Below, piece by piece: positions 1-4,340 of a DNA stretch of 5,233 nucleotides. The stretch spans positions 1-5,233 of the forward strand of contig CAKUMG010000515.1 of NCBI GenBank assembly GCA_934667465.1. The letters are read 5' to 3'. Every line of letters starts with the position of its first letter. Position 1 is the stretch's first letter. Below the pieces are notes generated by a model that ran no database searches, was not told where the DNA came from, and saw only the letters and a program-made list of their open reading frames with translations. Made by a program: the position numbers and the translations under genes. The stretch is from an uncultured Actinoplanes sp. (GTDB lineage: Bacteria; Actinomycetota; Actinomycetes; Mycobacteriales; Micromonosporaceae).

Positions 1-148
1 GCGCGTGGATCAGCTCGCCGGCGCCCGGGCCGGCCGGTTCCTGCGCCTCGCCGTCCCAGAGCGCCAGGCCGCCGGGTCCGAGCAGGTCGGCGGCGCGGGC
101 CCCGTTGTCGCCGAAGCCGTACCGGGCGAGCCGGCTGGGGCGGGTCAC
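1..148 (-). CDS. glnE: Glutamine synthetase adenylyltransferase/deadenylylase, N-terminus only (runs off left edge)
   Basis: Only the first 49 codons are in the window. The protein begins VTRPSRLARYGFGDNG, followed by a DLLGPGGLALWD stretch, which I recognise as the N-terminus of actinobacterial GlnE; the two nucleotidyltransferase domains would lie beyond the edge. GlnE adds AMP to, and removes it from, a tyrosine of the main glutamine synthetase (GlnA1) according to nitrogen status. The chosen GTG (146-148) is one base past the TGA of the upstream amidotransferase gene (TGA-C-GTG), and no good Shine-Dalgarno is visible, so translation is probably coupled to that gene. The frame stays open upstream into the amidotransferase gene, so a slightly earlier start cannot be excluded. 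Lying downstream of a glnA2 in the same orientation supports the call, as in M. tuberculosis. Identity rests on a short N-terminus and context, with no catalytic motif visible. Confidence 0.75.
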   Translation of the reverse strand, partial: MTRPSRLARYGFGDNGARAADLLGPGGLALWDGEAQEPAGPGAGELIHA

Positions 149-149
149 G

Positions 150-935
150 TCACTGGCCCAGCAGCGGCAGGGTGCGCGGGGTGCCCGGCGCGGGGATGTC
201 GGCGCCGGGCAGCTCGCCCAGCGCGAGCGCGGCGAAGCGGGCCGCGAACGGCTGCCAGACCTCCTCGACGTCGGCGAGCACGTCGCTGACCGCGGCCACC
301 ACGGCCTCGCCGTCGTAGCCGAGCTCGTCGAGCGAGGCCCGGTCGTCCTCGGCCCAGGCGGCGATCATGGGGGCGTCGACCTCGGGGTGGAACTGCACGC
401 CCCAGGCCCGGTCACCGAGCCGGAACGCCTGGTGCGGGTAGCGCGTCGAGGCGGCCAGCAGCACCGCCCCGATCGGCAGCTCGGTGATCTCGTCGCGGTG
501 CCACTGCACCACGTCGGGCAGCAGCGGGACCCACTTGAACAGCGGGTCGGTGTCGGCGGCGTCGCGCCTGCCGATCAGCGCCGGGCCGATCTCGGGACCG
601 GACGGGCTGCGCTCGACCAGGCCGCCGTGCGCCTGCGCCAGCAGCTGCGCGCCGAGGCAGATCGCCAGCGTGGGCACGTGATGGCGGACGGCCTTGCGCA
701 GCAGGCCCTCCAGGGCCGGGAACCACGGCGCGCCCGGCTGCCCCGCCGCGTCGGCATAGGCGTTCTGGTCGCCGCCGAGCACGACGAGGGCGAGATGCCC
801 GTCGAGCGTCTCCGGCAGCGCGTCACCCGCGTGCGGCCGGACCACGGTCAGCGGAAGCCCCGCCTCGGCGAACCAGTCCCCGAGCCGGCGGAGATCGTCG
901 GACGGGTCGTTCTCGATCACCAGTGCTGTAGCCAC
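150..935 (-). CDS. Type 1 glutamine amidotransferase (class I GATase domain, GMP-synthase-like)
   Basis: A 261-residue stand-alone class I glutamine amidotransferase. The triad is visible: nucleophile Cys93 in the elbow AICLGAQ (91-97) and His183/Glu185 in WGVQFHPEV (178-186). The N-terminal strand ALVIEND and the loop VVLGGDQNAY (51-60) are typical of the fold. Family enzymes release ammonia from glutamine or cleave gamma-glutamyl bonds; no synthase domain is fused and the acceptor cannot be told from sequence. About 75 residues after the triad form an acidic, mostly helical tail. The GTG start is well fixed: an in-frame TAG lies four codons upstream with no other start between. There is no normally spaced Shine-Dalgarno, only a G-run touching the GTG, but a TANNNT box 6 nt upstream suggests a leaderless mRNA. 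Its stop is one base before glnE, implying a two-gene unit and a possible role in glutamine or gamma-glutamyl metabolism (inference). Confidence 0.9.
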   Translation of the reverse strand: MATALVIENDPSDDLRRLGDWFAEAGLPLTVVRPHAGDALPETLDGHLALVVLGGDQNAYADAAGQPGAPWFPALEGLLRKAVRHHVPTLAICLGAQLLAQAHGGLVERSPSGPEIGPALIGRRDAADTDPLFKWVPLLPDVVQWHRDEITELPIGAVLLAASTRYPHQAFRLGDRAWGVQFHPEVDAPMIAAWAEDDRASLDELGYDGEAVVAAVSDVLADVEEVWQPFAARFAALALGELPGADIPAPGTPRTLPLLGQ

Positions 936-941
936 CCCCCG

Positions 942-947
942 AGGCTA
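942..947 (-). promoter_or_regulatory. Candidate -10 box for a leaderless amidotransferase-glnE transcript
   Basis: On the minus strand TAGCCT fits the actinobacterial TANNNT -10 pattern and lies exactly 6 nt from the GTG start at 935, so transcription would begin at or next to the start codon. This agrees with the missing Shine-Dalgarno. No convincing -35 is seen. The box lies outside the left inverted repeat (977), so the amidotransferase-glnE pair would keep its own promoter whatever happens in the repeat-bounded segment. Confidence 0.4.
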
Positions 948-976
948 TCCGGTGGGTGTGACACGCATTCTCCGGC

Positions 977-1126
977 AGGGCAGGATGTCGTAGCTGGGCG
1001 GGGCGTACGGACCGTCGCTCCCGCCGAGGTGCCGGGCGCGGCTTCGCCGGCCGCTGGCGCGTCCGGAACGCGAAGCCCCACCCGGCCACGTGCGTGAGCG
1101 GTCGCCCCGGCTCGCTCCGCATCGCC
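977..1126 (+). repeat. 150-bp dispersed element, left copy (inverted relative to 2669-2817)
   Basis: This stretch matches the reverse complement of 2669-2817 along its whole length, with about 13 substitutions and one 1-nt gap (about 91% identity by hand alignment). The match starts at AGGGCAGGATGTCGTAGCTG and ends at CTCCGCATCGCC. The first bases (GGCAGGATG) and the reverse complement of the end (GGCGATG) resemble each other weakly, like short imperfect terminal inverted repeats. I see no flanking target-site duplication and no transposase. The element lies between the GNAT stop and the amidotransferase promoter and abuts the 27-bp array. Its open minus-strand frame (containing PPSYDI) is probably not a gene, since most codon differences between copies change the amino acid. 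A small non-autonomous mobile element or a structured intergenic repeat are both possible. Confidence 0.85.
1040..1077 (+). other. Hairpin inside the left 150-bp element
   Basis: GGCTTCGC (1040-1047) pairs perfectly with GCGAAGCC (1070-1077). An inner CGG (1048-1050) pairs with CCG (1063-1065), leaving a GAAC bulge and a 12-nt apex. In the right copy the inner pairing is TGG with CCA, a compensating change. There is no U-tract, so a classical terminator is not supported. Confidence 0.4.
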
Positions 1127-1136
1127 TCAGGGCGGT

Positions 1137-1256
1137 GGTGACCACCGGATCCCCCCAGGAGACGGTGACCACCGGATCGCCCCAGCGGGCGGTGACCACG
1201 GGATCACCTCAGGGGGCGGTGACCACCGGATCACCTCAGGCGGGCGGTGTCCACCG
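1137..1256. repeat. 27-bp tandem array running over the 3' end of the GNAT gene
   Basis: There are four head-to-tail units: 1137-1163, 1164-1190, 1191-1217 and 1218-1245 (the last is 28 bp). A degenerate fifth starts at 1246, and a partial unit (ATCGCCTCAGGGCGGT, 1121-1136) overlaps the end of the 150-bp element. The core is GGTGACCACCGGATC followed by a CCYCAG-like block and a GGGC-like end; the GGTG-AC-CACC part is a short inverted repeat. The stop codon of the GNAT gene (1236-1238) lies inside unit 4, so the array looks like repeated copies of the gene's last codons and stop. The spacing is a whole number of codons, which keeps several frames open by accident. Confidence 0.9.
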
Positions 1257-1676
1257 GGCGATCAGCTCGCCGTCCTCCTCCTCGCCGGTCTCCACGAAGC
1301 CGAGGTCCAGATAGAGGGCGCGCGCCGCCTTGTTCTCGGGCACGTAGCTGAGCGCCACGTTGGGCGTGCCCGGCTCGGCGGCGAGCCGGTCGCGGAGCGC
1401 GGTGATCAGCGCCCGCCCGATGCCCTGCCGCTGCCGGGACGCATCGACCACGACCCCGCCGATCCAGCGGCTGCGGTCGTCGTCCACGGCCCACATGCAG
1501 AAGCCCACGACCGCGCCGTCGAGCGTGACCGCCAGCGGGTGCCACAGCTCGCCGTAGTGGCACAGCAGCAGGTAGTGCGCGGTGCCGTTGACGAAGCCGG
1601 CCTGCTCCGGGTGCACGGACAGCGCCTCGACCGCCCGCCAGTTGTCCTTGGTGACCGGTTCCAGATCGATCTGCAT
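1236..1676 (-). CDS. GNAT family N-acetyltransferase (BltD/PaiA-like, possible polyamine acetyltransferase)
   Basis: A 146-residue single-domain GNAT acetyltransferase, a normal length. The acetyl-CoA pyrophosphate loop is QRQGIG (82-87) after the strand IGGVVVDAS. The second conserved block, ENKAARALYLDLGF (114-127), carries the usual C-terminal tyrosine (Tyr122) and a GF turn. The opening IDLEPVTKDNW and the order of motifs resemble BltD-type spermine/spermidine acetyltransferases, but substrate prediction within GNATs is unreliable. I chose the ATG at 1676 because AGGA lies 8 nt upstream (1685-1688) and homologous sequence starts there. An in-frame ATG at 1781 would add 35 arginine-rich residues read from the neighbouring 29-bp array, which is unlikely. 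The stop lies inside the 27-bp array. The gene follows DUF350 by 207 bp on the same strand with no -10-like motif between, so co-transcription is plausible. It lies inside the segment bounded by inverted repeats. Confidence 0.88.
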   Translation of the reverse strand: MQIDLEPVTKDNWRAVEALSVHPEQAGFVNGTAHYLLLCHYGELWHPLAVTLDGAVVGFCMWAVDDDRSRWIGGVVVDASRQRQGIGRALITALRDRLAAEPGTPNVALSYVPENKAARALYLDLGFVETGEEEDGELIARWTPPA

Positions 1677-1752
1677 CCCCGGGATCCTGCCAGAATCCCG
1701 GGGAACGACGGTGACCGCGGACCATCGGACGCCGCGGCCGCGCCAAGCGCGG

Positions 1753-1902
1753 ACGATCAGCGCGACCGTCGGACGCCGCAAACGATCACCCCGACCGTCA
1801 GTCGCCGCGGACGATCAGCGCGACCGTCAGTCGCCGCGGACGATCAGCGCGACCGTCGGCACCGCAGACGAGTAGCGCGACCGTCAGGCGATGCAGGCGC
1901 AG
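1753..1902. repeat. 29-bp tandem array running over the 3' end of the DUF350 gene
   Basis: Units start at 1753, 1782, 1811, 1840 and 1868, with lengths 29, 29, 29, 28 and 35. The core is ACGATCAGCGCGACCGTC followed by a variable RGWCGCCGCRG-like end. The units at 1782 and 1811 differ at only two bases. The gene-internal sequence ACGATCAGCGCG at 1903 continues the pattern, and a weak relic is seen around 1727-1744. The DUF350 stop (1884-1886) lies within the fifth unit. On the minus strand the units spell the protein's end again (ALIV, a few residues, then TGA). The array fills most of the gap to the GNAT start. This is the same layout as the 27-bp array at the GNAT stop, though the two units are unrelated in sequence. 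Confidence 0.9.
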
Positions 1903-2309
1903 ACGATCAGCGCGGCGCCGAAGTGCGAGGCGGCGCTGACGACCGCGCCCGGGTGCCGGTCCTCGCTGCAGATGACCTCGCCGAGCTTGCCCGGGGTCAT
2001 CCAGTCCAGGACCAGGAACGCCAGCCCCATGACGCCGATGCCGAGGATGCCGAACAGCGCCGTCGACGCGAGCCCTTCGGCGAAGTTCTCGTAGCTGGTG
2101 AACACCGCCGTGAAGACGATCGCCGCGATGCCGAGCTGGTTCGCGGCGAGCAGCATGGCGGCGTTGCGGTTCTTGTCGACCCAGATCAGGTCGCGCAGCT
2201 TGCCGGGGGTCAGCAGGTCGACCAGCACGAAGCCGACTGCCATCAGGCCGATCCCCAGCGCACCGAAGACGACACTGCGCCCGGCGCCCTCGAGCAGATT
2301 CTCCAGCAC
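1884..2309 (-). CDS. DUF350 (UPF0719) integral membrane protein
   Basis: A 141-residue hydrophobic protein made of two similar halves, as in the DUF350 family. Each half has a glycine-rich membrane segment ending in an acidic residue and TPGKL: GIGLMAVGFVLVDLLTPGKL (19-38) and GIGVMGLAFLVLDWMTPGKL (90-109). A second membrane segment follows in each half (about 48-70 and 120-140), giving four predicted helices. The single Asp in each repeat (Asp31, Asp102) and the TPGKL turns are the family signature. The biochemical role is not established. The GTG start has a good Shine-Dalgarno on the minus strand (AGGGAG, 2315-2320, 5 nt away). A TANNNT box lies 32 nt upstream. The last codons and stop are part of a 29-bp tandem array. 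The gene is probably the first of a pair with the GNAT gene, and both lie inside the inverted repeats. Confidence 0.9.
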   Translation of the reverse strand: MLENLLEGAGRSVVFGALGIGLMAVGFVLVDLLTPGKLRDLIWVDKNRNAAMLLAANQLGIAAIVFTAVFTSYENFAEGLASTALFGILGIGVMGLAFLVLDWMTPGKLGEVICSEDRHPGAVVSAASHFGAALIVCACIA

Positions 2310-2543
2310 GGTCTCTCCCTCGTGACGGCGTTACCGCAGGCACCGTATCGGACCAGCGCACGCGCGTGATCCACCGCCCGGCCGAAACCCCGGCATCTTG
2401 CCGGCCCCGGCCCGCCCGAAACGCCCGCATCCCCGCAATGCGCACACCCCGCCGGCACGCCCACCGCCGCGCAACACCCCAGGGGCACGCACAACCAGAT
2501 CCGCCCGGCCGCCGCTCCGAACCGAGCCGACACGCCCGCCGGG
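2310..2543. other. Intergenic stretch upstream of DUF350
   Basis: Together with the 22-bp array and the right 150-bp element, this forms a 512-bp stretch (2310-2821) without a convincing gene. It holds the presumed DUF350 leader and promoter (to about 2350), then GC-rich, C-biased sequence. At 2452-2466 there is an isolated 15-nt match to the 22-bp array units (CCGGCACGCCCACCG), probably a decayed outlying unit. At 2527-2543 there is a 17-nt partial unit. Several frames are open on both strands, but their translations are low-complexity Arg/Pro/Ala/Gly with no recognisable domain, as expected in such base composition. Confidence 0.6.
2342..2347 (-). promoter_or_regulatory. Candidate -10 box for DUF350 (and possibly GNAT)
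   Basis: On the minus strand TACGGT (within CCGATACGGT) fits TANNNT and lies 32 nt before the GTG, giving a leader of roughly 26 nt that includes the Shine-Dalgarno. No clear -35 hexamer is seen 17-18 nt upstream. Confidence 0.35.
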
Positions 2544-2653
2544 CCGGCACGCCCACCGATCCGGGCCGGCACGCCCACCGGTCCGGGACAACACGGCCGC
2601 CGAGCCGGGCCGACACGCTCGCCGGGCCAGGACAACACGGCCGCCGAGCCGGA
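2544..2653. repeat. 22-bp tandem array next to the right 150-bp element
   Basis: Five uninterrupted 22-bp units start at 2544, 2566, 2588, 2610 and 2632, with a 17-nt partial unit before them. Two versions occur: CCGGCACGCCCACCG-type (units 1, 2 and, diverged, 4) and ACAACACGGCCGCCGAGCC-type (units 3 and 5, identical over 21 bases). The alternation of units 3-4-5 suggests that a 44-bp pair was duplicated recently. The array ends 15 bp before the right 150-bp element. No gene end is involved here, unlike the other two arrays. Confidence 0.85.
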
Positions 2654-2668
2654 GCGAGCCCGGGCCGG

Positions 2669-2817
2669 GGCGATGCGCAGCGAGCCGGACCGCCCGCTCA
2701 CGCACGTGGCCGGGTGGGGCTTCGCGCTCTGGACGCGCCAGCGGCCAGCGGAGCCACTCCCGGCACCTCGGCGGGAGCGACGGTCCGAACCCCCCACCCA
2801 GCTACGACATCCGCCCT
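2669..2817 (-). repeat. 150-bp dispersed element, right copy (inverted relative to 977-1126)
   Basis: This is the reverse-complement counterpart of 977-1126. It ends 4 bp from the glnA2 stop codon, so the glnA2 transcript would read into it in the same sense as the plus strand of the left copy. Its inner edge is next to the 22-bp array, mirroring the left copy, whose inner edge touches the 27-bp array. The outer flanks (CTCCGGC on the left, TGACCTA on the right) do not match, so no target duplication frames the segment as a unit. Confidence 0.85.
2718..2755 (-). other. Hairpin inside the right 150-bp element, 3' of glnA2
   Basis: This is the counterpart of 1040-1077. On the plus strand GGCTTCGC (2718-2725) pairs with GCGGAGCC (2748-2755) with one mismatch, and inner TGG (2730-2732) pairs with CCA (2745-2747). 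In the glnA2 transcript it would form about 67 nt after the stop codon. It could slow RNA decay or assist termination, but no U-run follows. Confidence 0.4.
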
Positions 2818-2821
2818 TGAC

Positions 2822-4174
2822 CTAAAGAGCCCCGAGATACCGCTCCCGCTCATAAGGCGTCACTTCGCGGCGGTACTGCTCCCACTCCTGCCGCTTGTTG
2901 CGCAGGAAGAAGTCGAACACGTGCTCGCCCAGCACCTCGGGGATCAGCTCCGACTTCGCCATCACGTCGATCGCCTCGGAGAGGTTCTCGGGCAGCGCGT
3001 CGTAGCCCATCGCCTTGCGTTCCTGCGGTGACAACGACCACACGTCGTCCTCGGCGCCCGGCGGCAGCTCGTAGCCCTCCTCGATGCCCTTGAGACCGGC
3101 GCCGAGCATGACGGCGAACGCCAGGTAGGGGTTGGTGGCCGAGTCGAGCGACCGCACCTCGACCCGTGCCGAGCTGGGCTTGCCGAACGCCGGCACCCGG
3201 ACCAGCGCCGAGCGGTTGAGCGCGCCCCAGCTGACGAACGCCGGCGACTCGGTGATCCGGTCGGGCAGCTGCATCGGGAAGAGCCGCTTGTAGGAGTTGA
3301 CCCACTGGTTGGTGATCGCCGTGTACTCGCGGGCGTGCACCAGCAGGCCGGCGATGAACGCGCGGGCCGTCTTCGACAGCTTGAGCGGGTCCGACGCGTC
3401 GTGGAAGACGTTGCGCTCGCCCTCCATCAGCGACAGGTGCGTGTGCATGCCGCTGCCGGGCTGGTCGGTGTAGGGCTTGGGCATGAACGTGGCGCGCACG
3501 CCCTGCGACAGCGCCACCTCCTTGACCACGTGCCGGAACGTCATGATGTTGTCCGCGGTGGTCAGCGCGTCGGCGTAGCGCAGGTCGATCTCCTGCTGGC
3601 CGGGCGCGACCTCGTGGTGGCTGAACTCGACCGAGATGCCGATCCGCTCGAGCGCGAGCACGGCCTGGCGGCGGAAGTCGCGGGCGACCGAGTGCGTGGT
3701 GTGGTCGAAGTAACCGCCGCCGTCGACCGGGACCGGCAGCGAGCCGTCGAGCGGCCCGTCCTGGACCAGGAAGAACTCGATCTCGGGGTGGGTGTAGAAG
3801 GTGAAGCCCTTCTCGGCCGCCTTGGCGAGCATCCGGCGCAGCACGTGGCGCGGGTCGGCCCAGGCGGGGCTGCCGTCGGGCAGCAGGATGTCGCAGAACA
3901 TGCGGGCGCTCTCGCCGCTGGCGCCGCCCTCGAACGGGAACACCTGGAACGTGGTCGGGTCGGGCATGGCGACCATGTCGGACTCGGTGACCCGGGCGAA
4001 GCCCTCGATCGCCGAGCCGTCGATGCCGATGCCCTCCTCGAAGGCGGACTCCAGCTCGGCGGGCGCCACGGAGACGCTCTTCAGGGTGCCCAGCACATCC
4101 GTGAACCAGAGCCGGACAAAACGGATGTCGCGCTCCTCAAGCGTCCTGAGCACGAACTCCTGCTGTCGGTCCAC
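2822..4174 (-). CDS. glnA2: Type I glutamine synthetase, GlnA2 class
   Basis: A 450-residue full-length glutamine synthetase (glutamate + ammonia + ATP to glutamine), closely resembling M. tuberculosis GlnA2 from MDRQQEFVLRTLEERDIRF onward. Conserved sites: IDGSAIEGF (51-59), metal and substrate glutamates in HPEIEFF (129-135), HHEVAPGQQEIDL (186-198), catalytic-region His244 in GSGMHTH, ATP/phosphate arginines in NRSALVR (320-326) and EVRSLDSATNPYL (339-351). The ammonium-site residues Asp52, Tyr155 and Glu188 are kept, favouring ammonia as acceptor over a polyamine. Arg61 matches the GSI-alpha feedback-inhibition arginine. The adenylylation tyrosine is absent: the site reads DDVWSLSP (376-383). 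The active-site flap between SYKRL and NRSA is about six residues longer than in B. subtilis GlnA. The GTG start has GAGGGG five bases upstream (4180-4185). Divergent from nadE. Confidence 0.95.
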   Translation of the reverse strand: MDRQQEFVLRTLEERDIRFVRLWFTDVLGTLKSVSVAPAELESAFEEGIGIDGSAIEGFARVTESDMVAMPDPTTFQVFPFEGGASGESARMFCDILLPDGSPAWADPRHVLRRMLAKAAEKGFTFYTHPEIEFFLVQDGPLDGSLPVPVDGGGYFDHTTHSVARDFRRQAVLALERIGISVEFSHHEVAPGQQEIDLRYADALTTADNIMTFRHVVKEVALSQGVRATFMPKPYTDQPGSGMHTHLSLMEGERNVFHDASDPLKLSKTARAFIAGLLVHAREYTAITNQWVNSYKRLFPMQLPDRITESPAFVSWGALNRSALVRVPAFGKPSSARVEVRSLDSATNPYLAFAVMLGAGLKGIEEGYELPPGAEDDVWSLSPQERKAMGYDALPENLSEAIDVMAKSELIPEVLGEHVFDFFLRNKRQEWEQYRREVTPYERERYLGAL

Positions 4175-4340
4175 GTCAACCCCTCTGTCGCCCGGCGGTC
4201 AGTCTCTCCCCGTCCCGTTTCCCCGAGATTACGCTGCCCGCTCCGGCACGGGCGCCCCGCGGGTGAGGGCCGATGTTGATCTCAGACAGTACGGCAGGGT
4301 AACCCGACATGGGACGCCAACGCTGGGGAACAATATCCGC
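4175..4340. promoter_or_regulatory. Divergent glnA2/nadE intergenic region
   Basis: This 166-bp region must hold both promoters. For glnA2 (minus), TAATCT (4226-4231) fits TANNNT and would give a leader of about 45 nt; no -35 is obvious. For nadE (plus), the only hint is TTGATC (4276-4281) spaced 18 nt from TAACCC, which is weak. A GGGGAA at 4325-4330 is a loosely spaced ribosome site for nadE. GTAAC (4299-4303) and the box at 4217-4232 resemble GlnR half-sites. Confidence 0.5.
4217..4232 (-). promoter_or_regulatory. Candidate GlnR box overlapping the glnA2 -10
   Basis: On the minus strand GTAAT-CTCGGG-GAAAC matches the GlnR pair pattern GTNAC-6-GAAAC at 9 of the 9 fixed positions but one, with exact 6-nt spacing. 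It overlaps the candidate -10 TAATCT, which would suit repression rather than activation. The second pair of the usual four-part site is not conserved on either side. Known GlnR targets in Streptomyces centre on glnA and glnII rather than glnA2, so this is tentative. Confidence 0.27.

Noticed and set aside
105..1097. Long plus-strand open frame across the amidotransferase region (330 codons)
   Set aside because: It lies antisense to a gene with a clear Cys-His-Glu triad, its translation is Arg/Gly/Val-rich without a domain, and it continues through the repeat element; this is a GC-driven shadow.
945..1199. Minus-strand 84-codon frame covering the 27-bp array and the 150-bp element, whose second half recurs in the right copy (PPSYDI motif)
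   Set aside because: The recurring peptide comes from the repeated DNA itself. Most codon differences between the copies change the amino acid, no ribosome site or domain is seen, and the start lies in the array.
1137..1256. CRISPR array
   Set aside because: The 27-bp units follow each other without unique spacers and no cas genes are present. The same holds for the 29-bp and 22-bp arrays.
1090..1314. Plus-strand frame encoding VTTGSPQ-type nonapeptide repeats
   Set aside because: The periodic peptide simply reflects the 27-bp unit being a multiple of three, and the frame runs into the antisense of the GNAT gene.
1677..1781. Earlier ATG start for the GNAT protein adding 35 residues
   Set aside because: The added residues are Arg-rich and read from the 29-bp array; the ATG at 1676 has AGGA at good spacing and begins the family's conserved N-terminus.
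2718..2755. Intrinsic terminator for glnA2
   Set aside because: The hairpin lacks a following U-run and contains a mismatch and bulge; I list it only as a structured element.
2366..3031. Plus-strand frame of 221 codons through the 22-bp array into glnA2
   Set aside because: It is antisense to glnA2 over its second half, is low-complexity Arg/Pro/Ala in the first half, and matches no family.
3335..4279. Plus-strand 314-codon frame opposite glnA2
   Set aside because: It is the antisense shadow of a highly conserved glutamine synthetase frame, with biased Arg/Gly/Val composition.
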